Assembly: GCA_944389065.1 (NCBI GenBank)
Contig: CALXKZ010000038.1
Location: 1 to 53,024, forward strand
Direction of reading: 5' to 3'
Origin: an uncultured Spirochaetaceae bacterium
GTDB lineage: Bacteria; Spirochaetota; Spirochaetia; Sphaerochaetales; Sphaerochaetaceae
DNA: 53,024 nucleotides
The notes below the pieces were generated by a model. The model did no database searches, was not told where the DNA came from, and saw only the letters and a list, made by a program, of their open reading frames with translations. The position numbers were made by a program, and so were the translations under genes. Below are positions 16,634 through 23,762 of the stretch, one piece after another; within the stretch, counting starts at the first letter, position 1, and the number at the start of each line of letters is the position of its first letter.

Positions 16634-17845
16634 ATGAAAAGAATCCTTTCAATTCTTCTCGTACTCGTTACCCTGTCTGCAGCAGCTTTCGCAGCTGACT
16701 TCCACATCGGTGTCGTAACAGGAACTGTATCTCAGTCCGAAGACGACCTCCGCGGAGCTGAGGCTCTCATCGCGGAATACGGTGCAGTTGCAGATGGCGG
16801 TATCATCCAGCACATGACATACCCTGACAACTTCATGGAAGAGCAGGAGACAACGATTTCCGTTATCCGCGGACTCGCTGACGATCCTCTCATGAAGGCA
16901 GTCATCGTAAATCAGGCTGTTCCTGGAACTGCGGAGGCTTTCCGTCAGATCAAGGAAGTCAGACCTGACATCCTCTGCTTCGCAGGCGAGGCCCATGAGG
17001 AGCCATACCTTGTTTCCGGCGCAGCAGATCTCGCAACATCCAACGACTTCGTAGCACGTGGATACCTCATGATCAGAACAGCTCATGAGCTCGGATGCGA
17101 TACATTCGTCCACATCTCATTCCCACGCCACCTCTCAATGGAGAAGATGCAGAGAAGAGTCGCCATCATGAGAGAGACATGCAACCAGCTCGGCATGAAC
17201 TTCGTCATGGAGACAGCTCCGGACCCGACATCCGACGTTGGAATCGCAGGTGCGCAGCAGTACATCCTCGAGCAGACTCCGAACTGGATCGAGAGATATG
17301 GTGAGAACACAGCATTCTTCTGCACAAACGACGCACATACAGAGCCTCTTCTCAGACAGCTTATCGAGTATGGCGGATACTTTGTAGAGGCTGATCTCCC
17401 GTCACCGCTCATGGGCTATCCTGGAGCTCTTGGCATCGACCTCTCTGCAGAGACAGGCGACTTCCCTGCAATCCTTGCAAAGGTTGAGGCTGCTATCGTA
17501 GAGAAGGGTGGCGCAGGCCGCTTCGGCACATGGGCATACAGCTATGGCTATACAACAACCGCTGGTCTTGGCTCTCTCGCTATCGAGGCAGTCCAGGCTC
17601 AGATGGCTGGTGAGGAGTATGATATCCACTCCATCAGAAACGTCAGCAAGAACTTCACGAAGTATACACCTGGCGCACAGTGGAATGGATCCTACTACAC
17701 CAACGCTACTACAATGGAGACTTACACCAACTTCATCCTCGTATACCAGGATACCTATATCATGGGCAATCCGGGATTCTACATGGGCAATGCTGATGTT
17801 GAGATTCCTGAGTGGTGCTTCACAATGACTGGTGAGGGTGTATAA
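16634..17845 (+). CDS. DUF3798-family periplasmic substrate-binding protein
   Basis: 403 residues with a cleavable signal peptide (MKRILSILLVLVTLSAAAFA, cut before ADFHIG). The mature protein has the two-lobed periplasmic-binding pattern: IGVVTGTVSQSEDDLRGAEA at the start, then AVIVNQAVPGT, then a second-lobe segment TAFFCTNDAHTEPLLRQLIE. This family is described as BMP- or sugar-binding-like and its ligand is unknown. It lies upstream of an RbsA-type ATPase and two RbsC-type permeases, which strongly supports a role as the capture protein of an ABC importer. Codon usage is biased to a few preferred codons, suggesting high expression. No lipobox is present, so it is periplasmic and soluble rather than lipid-anchored. 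Confidence 0.88.
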   Translation: MKRILSILLVLVTLSAAAFAADFHIGVVTGTVSQSEDDLRGAEALIAEYGAVADGGIIQHMTYPDNFMEEQETTISVIRGLADDPLMKAVIVNQAVPGTAEAFRQIKEVRPDILCFAGEAHEEPYLVSGAADLATSNDFVARGYLMIRTAHELGCDTFVHISFPRHLSMEKMQRRVAIMRETCNQLGMNFVMETAPDPTSDVGIAGAQQYILEQTPNWIERYGENTAFFCTNDAHTEPLLRQLIEYGGYFVEADLPSPLMGYPGALGIDLSAETGDFPAILAKVEAAIVEKGGAGRFGTWAYSYGYTTTAGLGSLAIEAVQAQMAGEEYDIHSIRNVSKNFTKYTPGAQWNGSYYTNATTMETYTNFILVYQDTYIMGNPGFYMGNADVEIPEWCFTMTGEGV

Positions 17846-17863
17846 CAAAACCTATCCACAGGA

Positions 17864-17894
17864 AAAGGGGAGGGTCTCCCTCCCCTTTCTTCTT
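17864..17894 (+). terminator. Partial terminator / attenuator inside the ABC cassette
   Basis: An 11-base-pair stem AAAGGGGAGGG/CCCTCCCCTTT closes a three-base TCT loop and is followed by CTTCTT. Placed between the binding-protein gene and the ATPase gene, it would let the binding protein be made in excess over the membrane subunits. Confidence 0.75.
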
Positions 17895-17913
17895 GAAAAT
17901 CTGAGGGGAGACA

Positions 17914-19521
17914 ATGAGTGAAATGACAAATACCTTGCTTGAGATGCAGAACGTCAGCAAGGAGTACAATGGAAATCCTGTACTGAAAGATGTGAATTTC
18001 ACGCTGAAAGAGGGAGAAGTTCTCGGACTGGTCGGAGAAAACGGAGCCGGAAAGAGCACTCTCATGAACATACTCTTCGGCATGGATGTCATTCAGCAGA
18101 CAGGCGGCTATGGCGGAAAGGTCCTCATAGACGGGAAGGAAGTTAAGTTCGCATCCCCGCTCGATGCGCTTAAGGCCGGTATCGGCATGGTACATCAGGA
18201 GTTCTCGCTGCTTCCTGGTTTCACTGCGGCGGAGAATATCCTTCTGAATCGTGAACCCGAGAATAAAAGCGTCCTGTCGCTTGTCTTCGGAGACAGGGCA
18301 AATACAATAGATAGAAAAGAGCTTCAGAAAGAAGCAATCGCTGCAATAACAAAGCTTGGCGTAGAGCTTGATCCGGACATGCTTGTATCTGAAATGCCTG
18401 TCGGACACAAGCAGTTCACGGAAATCTCAAGAGAGATCTCCAAGAGCGCGATAAGGCTTCTTGTGCTCGATGAGCCTACTGCGGTTCTTACCGAGAAGGA
18501 AGCTGATATGCTTCTCAAGGCAATCAGGAACCTTGCAAACCAGGGGATTGCGGTAATCTTCATCACACATCGTCTGCAGGAGATCCTCGATGTCTGCAAC
18601 AAGGTCGTCGTCATGCGCGATGGACGCATCATCAAGGAGCTTGATGCTGCATCGACATCGATATCGGAGATGGCGAAGCTCATGGTCGGCCGCGAAGTCA
18701 GCACCGACAAGCCAGCACCAGACAATGATGGAAGGAAGATCTCGGACAAGATCGCGCTCTCAGTGCAGAATCTGTGGGTCGATATGCCTGGAGAGACTGT
18801 ACGCGATGTCAATCTCGAGGTAAGAGAGGGAGAGATCCTTGGAATAGGAGGACTTGCAGGACAGGGCAAGCTGGGCATTCCGAATGGAATCATGGGGCTG
18901 TTCCCTGCCGGTGGCAAGGTTGTGCTCAATGGCAGTGAGATCCCTCTCAACAATCCAAGGGCCTGTCTTGACTCCTCCCTTGCATTCGTCTCTGAGGACA
19001 GAAGAGGCGTCGGGCTTCTTCTGGATGAATCGCTTGAATGGAATATCGCATTCCCTGCTATGCAGATACAGAACAAATTCCTGAAGAACTACCTCGGAGG
19101 GCTTATCAAATGGCGTGATCAGGATGCCATCAGGGAGGTTACTGAGAAGTACATCAACCAGCTCCAGATCAAATGCACATCCTCTGAGCAGAAGGCAAAG
19201 GAGCTCTCTGGAGGAAACCAGCAGAAGATATGCCTTGCAAAGGCATTCGCCCTTGAGCCTAAGCTTCTCTTTGTCTCAGAGCCGACGCGCGGTATCGATA
19301 TCGGAGCGAAGGCACTGGTGCTGCAGGCTCTCAGGGAATACAACAAAAAGCATGGAGTGACTATCGTCATGATCTCCTCCGAGCTTGAGGAGCTCAGGCA
19401 GATCTGCGACAGGATCGCTATCATAACCGACGGAGCAGTCTCAGGCATCCTTCCTGCTGATAGGCCCAGCGAGGACTTCGGTATCCTCATGGTCGGTAAA
19501 TCAAAGAAGGAGGCTATGTGA
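17914..19521 (+). CDS. ABC transporter ATP-binding protein, RbsA/MglA type with two nucleotide-binding domains
   Basis: 535 residues. NBD1 (about 5-255) has Walker A GLVGENGAGKSTLMN, Q-loop GMVHQEFSLLPGF, signature MPVGHKQFTEISREI and Walker B LLVLDEPTAVLTEKEAD. NBD2 (about 275-520) has a degenerate Walker A (GGLAGQGKLG), a good signature LSGGNQQK and a Walker B with Ser in place of Asp (LLFVSEPTRGIDIGAK). One canonical and one degenerate site is normal for this family. It would energise uptake of the ligand bound by the DUF3798 protein. The ATG at 17914 is preceded by GAGGGGAG. The stop overlaps the next start as TGATG. Confidence 0.93.
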   Translation: MSEMTNTLLEMQNVSKEYNGNPVLKDVNFTLKEGEVLGLVGENGAGKSTLMNILFGMDVIQQTGGYGGKVLIDGKEVKFASPLDALKAGIGMVHQEFSLLPGFTAAENILLNREPENKSVLSLVFGDRANTIDRKELQKEAIAAITKLGVELDPDMLVSEMPVGHKQFTEISREISKSAIRLLVLDEPTAVLTEKEADMLLKAIRNLANQGIAVIFITHRLQEILDVCNKVVVMRDGRIIKELDAASTSISEMAKLMVGREVSTDKPAPDNDGRKISDKIALSVQNLWVDMPGETVRDVNLEVREGEILGIGGLAGQGKLGIPNGIMGLFPAGGKVVLNGSEIPLNNPRACLDSSLAFVSEDRRGVGLLLDESLEWNIAFPAMQIQNKFLKNYLGGLIKWRDQDAIREVTEKYINQLQIKCTSSEQKAKELSGGNQQKICLAKAFALEPKLLFVSEPTRGIDIGAKALVLQALREYNKKHGVTIVMISSELEELRQICDRIAIITDGAVSGILPADRPSEDFGILMVGKSKKEAM

Positions 19522-20561
19522 TGGATAAAGCTATGGAACTTGTAAAGTCCTTCGGGCTTCCGCGTCTCATAATCACGCTGTTTCTCCTCGCGCTCTTTGT
19601 CATCGCACCATTTGCCGGCATCAATGTCGCATCATCGGTGACAGATGTCCTGGGGCGTTTCGGGCAGAATGCGATCATGGTCCTTGCCATGGTCCCGATG
19701 ATCCACTCAGGATGCGGTCTTAACTTCGGACTTCCTCTGGGAATAATCTCCGGCCTTCTCGGAGCAACGCTTGCTATCGAGACAGGAATACAGGGGCCGG
19801 TATCATTCCTGCTTGCTATCCTCTACTCCACTCCGTTCGCACTCATCTTCGGATGGGGCTATGGAAAGCTTCTCAACAGAGTCAAAGGCAGCGAGATGAT
19901 GATTGCGACCTATGTCGGATTCTCGTCAGTTGCTTTCATGTCGATCATGTGGCTCATCCTTCCCTACCACTCACCTACGATGGTCTGGGGCTATACAGGA
20001 CAGGGTCTAAGGACAACAATCTCCACAGAGGGCTTCTATTACCACATCCTCCGCGACACGCTCAATCTCAGGATAGGAAACCTCTCAATCTCCTTTGGAG
20101 AGATCATCTTCTTCGCTCTCTTTGCCTTCATCATCTGGGCCTTCCTCCATACAAAGACAGGAACAGCGATGACAGCGGTCGGATCGAATCCGGTATTCGC
20201 AAGAGCATCAGGCATAAACATCGACAGGCAGAGGACTCTCTCTGTTATCATGTCCACATGGCTTGGAGCGCTTGGAATCCTCTGCTATCAGCAGGGATAC
20301 GGCTTCGTACAGCTCTATCAGGGGCCGATGTACATGGCAATGCCCGCAGTCTCCGCGATCCTTATAGGAGGAGCCAGCGTGAACAAGGCAAACATCACGA
20401 ATGTCATCATCGGCACGATACTTTATCAGGGAATCGTATCAATGACTCCTTCTGTCATGAACTCCCTGATCCATACTGATATGTCAGAAGTCCTCAGGAT
20501 CATCGTCTCCAACGGTATGATCCTCTATGCTCTGACAAGAAAGTCGGGGGCTTCAAGATGA
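19521..20561 (+). CDS. ABC transporter permease, RbsC-like (BPD_transp_2), first subunit
   Basis: 346 residues with eight or more predicted membrane helices. The family pattern includes MVPMIHSGCGLNFGLPLG near residue 55, the cytoplasmic coupling segment TAVGSNPVFARASGINIDRQR near residue 215, and the late GGASVNKANITNVIIGT. I start at the ATG at 19521 behind GGAGG, overlapping the ATPase stop by one base; a GTG one codon earlier is less likely. It pairs with the next gene to form the membrane channel. Confidence 0.92.
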   Translation: MDKAMELVKSFGLPRLIITLFLLALFVIAPFAGINVASSVTDVLGRFGQNAIMVLAMVPMIHSGCGLNFGLPLGIISGLLGATLAIETGIQGPVSFLLAILYSTPFALIFGWGYGKLLNRVKGSEMMIATYVGFSSVAFMSIMWLILPYHSPTMVWGYTGQGLRTTISTEGFYYHILRDTLNLRIGNLSISFGEIIFFALFAFIIWAFLHTKTGTAMTAVGSNPVFARASGINIDRQRTLSVIMSTWLGALGILCYQQGYGFVQLYQGPMYMAMPAVSAILIGGASVNKANITNVIIGTILYQGIVSMTPSVMNSLIHTDMSEVLRIIVSNGMILYALTRKSGASR

Positions 20562-21694
20562 AAAAAGAGATAACCAGCAAAGATGTGAGGAAGTTCCTCG
20601 CAAACAATATCGTACCGATTATCTTCATCGTCCTCTGTGCTGTCTGCATTCCTATCGCAGGATACTCAGGCCAGTACCTTGTCGATCAGATAATCACGAG
20701 AATCGTCCGCAACAGCTTCCTTGTCCTTTCCCTCCTGATTCCTATCATGGCAGGCATGGGATTGAATTTCGGAATGACGCTTGGAGCTATGGCAGGGCAG
20801 ATCGGGCTCATATTCGTAACATCATGGAATGTAGTGAGCATTCCTGGCCTTCTCCTTGCTGCAATCATCGCAACCCCGATAGCAATCCTTCTCGGATGGT
20901 TCTGCGGAAAGATGCTCAACATGGCAAAAGGCAGGGAGATGATCACGAGCTACATGATCTCGTTCTTCATGAATGGTGTCTATCAGCTTGTGGTGCTTTA
21001 TGGAATGGGTGCGCTCATCCCGATCCATTCGAACAGGGTAATCCTTCCAAGAGGTTATGGTGTAAGGAACACTGTTGATCTTCTTGATGTAAGAAAGAGC
21101 ATCGACAACTTCTGGTCCATAAGGATCTTCACCGATGAGAATGGAATGGGAGGACTTACGATTCCTCTTCTGACACTCATCCTCATTGCCATCCTCTGTG
21201 TGATCATCATCTGGTTCCGCAAGACGAAGATCGGACAAGATATGAGAGCTGTAGGACAGGATATGGAAGTCGCAAGGGAAGCAGGCATCAAGGTTGAGCG
21301 CACGAGAATCCTTGCAATCGTCATCTCAACGGTATTCGCTGCTTATGGCATGATCATCTACCTTTCGAACATGGGAACGCTCAACACCTACAACTCCCAT
21401 TCGCAGATCGGCATGTTCAGCATCGCGGCCCTTCTTGTAGGAGGAGCTTCAGTATCAAGAGCATCGATAAAGAATGTATTCCTTGGAATCATACTCTTCC
21501 ACCTGATGTTCATCCTGACACCGCAGGCGGGAAGAAACCTCATCGGACAGGCACAGATCGGAGAGTTCTTCCGCGTATTCGTATCCTACGGTGTCATCAC
21601 ACTCTCGCTTGTGCTGTATGAGATCAGGACAAGGCGCGAGAAGGCGGAATCCGCCAATCAGCTTGCAACTGAGCAGAAGGAGGCACAGGCATGA
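20558..21694 (+). CDS. ABC transporter permease, RbsC-like (BPD_transp_2), second subunit
   Basis: 378 residues and homologous in plan to the preceding permease. Shared landmarks are MAGMGLNFGMTLGAMAGQIG, the coupling helix region MRAVGQDMEVAREAGIKVER, and LLVGGASVSRASIKNVFLG. The cytoplasmic tail is Glu/Lys/Gln-rich (ATEQKEAQA). The start overlaps the previous stop as ATGA and its own stop overlaps the next gene the same way. The two permeases are clearly diverged, so the importer probably uses a hetero-dimeric channel. Confidence 0.92.
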   Translation: MKKEITSKDVRKFLANNIVPIIFIVLCAVCIPIAGYSGQYLVDQIITRIVRNSFLVLSLLIPIMAGMGLNFGMTLGAMAGQIGLIFVTSWNVVSIPGLLLAAIIATPIAILLGWFCGKMLNMAKGREMITSYMISFFMNGVYQLVVLYGMGALIPIHSNRVILPRGYGVRNTVDLLDVRKSIDNFWSIRIFTDENGMGGLTIPLLTLILIAILCVIIIWFRKTKIGQDMRAVGQDMEVAREAGIKVERTRILAIVISTVFAAYGMIIYLSNMGTLNTYNSHSQIGMFSIAALLVGGASVSRASIKNVFLGIILFHLMFILTPQAGRNLIGQAQIGEFFRVFVSYGVITLSLVLYEIRTRREKAESANQLATEQKEAQA

Positions 21695-22176
21695 AGAGCG
21701 CAAAGGAAATATTCGATCTGAGATTCTTCGTACGTCTTGCCTGCATTGCGGCAATCATCCTGCTTGCTGTCTTCCTGTATAACTTCGGCAAGCAGCGCAC
21801 TCTACTCGTAGATAACTGGACAACGGAGATCAATGGCACATCCTACCGTGCAGAGGACTGGGCGAAGGTCGAGGTCGATGATCTTGGAACACAGGAATAT
21901 GCGCCCCGCATGAGGATCAGCATTCCTCTCAGGGGAAAGACGCATACGATAAAGATCACATACGATGACAGGAGCTTCAATGAGTACCAGCTCGATCCGA
22001 TTGAGTTCACACTCAAGCACGATACCTCGATAATCTCCGTTCCTGCCCTCGTGGCTGGAGTGCCGGTGGAGGATGCAATCAAGGAGTTCATCGTCGAACC
22101 TGCTCCGGTGACTGAAACCGAGGCAGCTCCCGAAGAGACAATCAGCGAATTCGGCGATATGACAATGGATTTCTGA
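21691..22176 (+). CDS. Membrane-anchored accessory protein of the DUF3798 ABC cassette
   Basis: 161 residues. One membrane helix at about 14-33 (ACIAAIILLAVFLYNFG) is followed by an extracytoplasmic domain of about 125 residues, predicted mostly beta (PRMRISIPLRGKTHTIKITY, IEFTLKHDTSIISVPALVAG) and an acidic tail. I believe it belongs to a small family repeatedly encoded at the end of DUF3798 cassettes, possibly DUF6672, but I cannot confirm the number. It overlaps the second permease as ATGA and is followed by two terminators, so it is the last gene of the operon. A role in docking the binding protein is a guess. Confidence 0.75.
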   Translation: MKSAKEIFDLRFFVRLACIAAIILLAVFLYNFGKQRTLLVDNWTTEINGTSYRAEDWAKVEVDDLGTQEYAPRMRISIPLRGKTHTIKITYDDRSFNEYQLDPIEFTLKHDTSIISVPALVAGVPVEDAIKEFIVEPAPVTETEAAPEETISEFGDMTMDF

Positions 22177-22196
22177 TAATCATCGTAAAGCCTGAT

Positions 22197-22227
22197 ATGC
22201 CGCCTGGACTTCCTGGCGGCATTCTTT
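22197..22227 (+). terminator. Terminator of the ABC cassette
   Basis: ATGCCGCC and GGCGGCAT pair around a ten-base loop and are followed by TCTTTC, about 20 bases past the last stop codon. Confidence 0.8.
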
Positions 22228-22260
22228 CAAGTATCGAATCCGATTCGTACCTCTGAATTT

Positions 22261-22288
22261 AACTCCTTGTAATGCAAGGAGTTGTTTT
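22261..22288 (+). terminator. Second terminator before brnTA
   Basis: AACTCCTTG and CAAGGAGTT form a nine-base-pair stem with a five-base loop, followed by GTTTT. It backs up the first terminator and insulates brnTA. Confidence 0.75.
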
Positions 22289-22379
22289 ATAAGCATTGCA
22301 AAACAAGGCCAGAAAACAGATAATTCGATAGATTTTTGAAAAATTCCATATGCTGTTTTTTTCATATTTTATGTTGCTT

Positions 22380-22399
22380 TGTACATGAAATAATGTACA
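22380..22399. promoter_or_regulatory. Operator palindrome upstream of brnTA
   Basis: TGTACAT-GAAATA-ATGTACA is a perfect inverted repeat with a six-base centre, ending 20 bases before the brnT start. BrnA-type antitoxins are DNA-binding ribbon-helix-helix proteins that autoregulate their operon, which makes this the likely binding site. Confidence 0.7.
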
Positions 22400-22419
22400 T
22401 TGATATATGGATATTAAAT

Positions 22420-22710
22420 ATGACAGAGAAGAGCCGTGATGGATTATTTGAATGGGATACCGAAAAGAACAAGGTGAATATTGTTAAGCATGGAATCCCA
22501 TTCTCTGAAGCCATAGGAATCTTTCTGGATGCAGACAGGCAGGAATTCTTTGATGAACTGCATTCATCAGAAGAAGAACAAAGGTATATAACCATTGGTA
22601 GGTTGCCAGGAAAACTTCTTATTGTACTTGTTGTATCTACTGACCGGAATGGAATAACAAGAATCCGCCAGATATGCTTCAAAAAGGAGGAACAACTTTA
22701 TTATGGATGA
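22420..22710 (+). CDS. brnT: BrnT-family (DUF497) toxin of a type II toxin-antitoxin system
   Basis: 96 residues. The BrnT core is visible: LFEWDTEKNKVNIVKHGIPF near residue 8, EAIGIFLDADRQEF, then RYITIGRLPGKLLIVLVV and TRIRQICFKKEEQLYYG. BrnT is a RelE-fold RNase that inhibits translation. The ATG at 22420 gives the usual family N-terminus; in-frame ATGs at 22336 and 22393 would precede or sit inside the operator. Toxin comes before antitoxin, as is typical of brnTA. The antitoxin start lies inside the toxin frame, with an eight-base overlap. Confidence 0.9.
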   Translation: MTEKSRDGLFEWDTEKNKVNIVKHGIPFSEAIGIFLDADRQEFFDELHSSEEEQRYITIGRLPGKLLIVLVVSTDRNGITRIRQICFKKEEQLYYG

Positions 22711-22948
22711 TAAAAAATTAGATTTCTCAGATATTCCGGAACTTACATCGGATTATCTCAAGACATTGAAGAAAGCAACGCCAAGAGAGTTTTATAAAGT
22801 AACGCCAATCAAGGAATCATGTCATATAATGCTCGATAAAGATGTCCTTGATTTCTTTGGGAAAGGAACGAAGAGAGGTTATCAGACGAGAATAAATGAG
22901 GCCTTGAGGGAGTATATGTCAGAACACATTAATGAGTATCATGCTTAG
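22703..22948 (+). CDS. brnA: BrnA-family (DUF4415) antitoxin
   Basis: 81 residues, preceded by AAAGGAGG inside brnT. The C-terminal half is the ribbon-helix-helix DNA-binding region: HIMLDKDVLDFFGKGTKRGYQTRINEALREYM, here split as HIMLDKDVLDFF and GYQTRINEALREYM. The N-terminal half would wrap the toxin. The eight-base overlap with brnT couples translation and keeps the toxin neutralised. The pair forms an autoregulated module with the palindrome at 22380-22399. Confidence 0.9.
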   Translation: MDDKKLDFSDIPELTSDYLKTLKKATPREFYKVTPIKESCHIMLDKDVLDFFGKGTKRGYQTRINEALREYMSEHINEYHA

Positions 22949-23178
22949 ACCAAAAGCCGTAAATGTATTTGCTCTTGATTACCGTATTCTTGATAGATTT
23001 TCACCCTGCATATCTTATTTGGGCTTGAATGTCCTGAGCACTTCTGAAACATACAGCTGTAAATATTGTATCAAGATATGAACAATTCTGTTCGATCTGA
23101 ACAGTCTGATATGACAGATTCATCCATTCGGTTTCCCAAAGGAAAAGCAATGCCGTATCCACCTGCCAATCTAATTAT
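22949..23178. other. Intergenic stretch between brnA and the type I locus
   Basis: About 230 AT-rich bases without a credible reading frame, strong hairpin or promoter. I see nothing further in it. Confidence 0.5.
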
Positions 23179-23207
23179 TTGACTTTAATGCAGATCATGG
23201 CAATAAT
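23179..23207 (+). promoter_or_regulatory. Predicted promoter of the antisense antitoxin RNA
   Basis: TTGACT (23179-23184), an exact 17-base spacer and AATAAT (23202-23207) match the sigma-70 consensus at five of six positions in each box. No reading frame follows on the plus strand, so it probably drives a non-coding RNA converging on the small toxin gene. Confidence 0.65.
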
Positions 23208-23213
23208 ATGAAT

Positions 23214-23305
23214 GGAAAGAGGCACTGCCGATAGACGGCTGACCTCCGATAACCGAAACGACAAAGTCGCCCAGAATCGCGAGTTCTATGGGCGGCTTAC
23301 TTTTT
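23214..23305 (+). ncRNA. Candidate antisense antitoxin RNA (RNA II-like) of a par-type locus
   Basis: The predicted transcript starts about seven bases after AATAAT and ends after a hairpin (CGCCCA at 23268-23273 with TGGGCG at 23289-23294) followed by a T5 run at 23301-23305. It is about 90 bases long, carries one copy of a 20-base direct repeat (23239-23258), and overlaps the last codons of the toxin gene on the other strand. The second copy of that repeat lies in the toxin mRNA leader, so the two RNAs could pair there as well as at the shared terminator. This is the organisation of the Enterococcus par (fst) locus. The call rests on sequence logic only. Confidence 0.5.
23239..23258. repeat. 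Direct repeat, toxin-distal copy
   Basis: Copy one of a 20-base repeat containing TCCGATAACCGAAA; it matches 23416-23435 at 19 of 20 positions. It falls inside the predicted antisense RNA. Confidence 0.85.
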
Positions 23306-23368
23306 CAGAACAAGTATCACTAAGCTGATGATTGATACCACCAGCGACAGCAATTCAAAGTCCGTCAT
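23297..23368 (-). CDS. 23-residue putative holin-like toxin of a type I toxin-antitoxin locus
   Basis: The ATG at 23368 is preceded by AAAGGAGG at ideal spacing, the strongest ribosome binding site in the region. The peptide begins MTDFELLSLVV, has one hydrophobic stretch and ends LVILVLKK. This charged-hydrophobic-charged plan, with TDFELLSL at the start, is that of the putative holin-like toxins (Hol_Tox, PF16935) widespread in Firmicutes. Such peptides insert in the membrane and are controlled by antisense RNA. A frame open back to 23533 exists, but its upstream part lies in the predicted leader hairpin. The surrounding sequence looks unlike the rest of the window and may have come from a Firmicute. 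Confidence 0.7.
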   Translation of the reverse strand: MTDFELLSLVVSIISLVILVLKK

Positions 23369-23396
23369 AAGCGCCTCCTTTCCAATCTTCCGAAGG

Positions 23397-23420
23397 GTCA
23401 GGAGAGCAACGCCTCCTGAC
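23397..23420 (-). other. 5' leader hairpin of the toxin mRNA
   Basis: GTCAGGAG and CTCCTGAC form a perfect eight-base-pair inverted repeat around an eight-base loop, 16 bases upstream of the toxin ribosome binding site. Type I toxin mRNAs often carry a 5' stem that restrains translation. One arm overlaps the direct repeat that could pair with the antisense RNA. Confidence 0.6.
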
Positions 23421-23435
23421 ATCCGATAACCGAAA
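23416..23435. repeat. Direct repeat, leader copy
   Basis: Copy two of the 20-base repeat (see 23239-23258). It lies in the 5' leader of the predicted toxin mRNA. A second, shorter repeat, GGCA(C/G)TGCCGAT, occurs at 23221-23232 and 23468-23479. Confidence 0.85.
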
Positions 23436-23482
23436 TACAAGAGGTCTAGCCGCCTACCTTTTCTAAGGGCAGTGCCGATGAC

Positions 23483-23488
23483 AGTATA
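23483..23488 (-). promoter_or_regulatory. Candidate -10 box of the toxin mRNA
   Basis: TATACT on the minus strand lies about 115 bases upstream of the toxin start, giving a leader of roughly 108 bases. The -35 region is weak. Confidence 0.35.
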
Positions 23489-23713
23489 CAGGAATCCCAC
23501 AGAATCGGAAGCAGTGCATATTCCATTCCGCAATGCCGTTATGCGACAGCTTTGCGATCAATCTTCTGGAACAGAACACGGCACACATCGGTCTCTTCTG
23601 AGGCAGATAAGGTTAGCAAGAGTTCAGATTGGGAGTTTCTCTCTGATGCAGCATCCTCACCTGCTTCTTCTATCAGGAGAGGGTGATGACATCAAACGCT
23701 AAATTAGTTATAT

Positions 23714-23741
23714 TTGGTAAACTGGAATACAGATCTATTAG
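23714..23741 (+). promoter_or_regulatory. Promoter of the tig-clpP-clpX operon
   Basis: TTGGTA (23714-23719), a 16-base spacer and TATTAG (23736-23741) sit just upstream of the trigger factor gene. I see no CIRCE-like inverted repeat. The 200 bases before it (about 23500-23713) hold no recognisable feature. Confidence 0.4.
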
Positions 23742-23762
23742 ATTGGAATAAGGATGGGCACT

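Noticed and set aside
22949..23178. Possible small RNA or riboswitch in the gap after brnA
   Set aside because: No stable hairpin with a T-run, no promoter pair, and no known riboswitch pattern could be found by eye.
23297..23533. 78-residue minus-strand frame ending in the holin-like peptide
   Set aside because: Its first 55 codons run through the predicted toxin mRNA leader, including the perfect hairpin and the direct repeat, and past the likely transcription start. The AAAGGAGG site points to the ATG at 23368.
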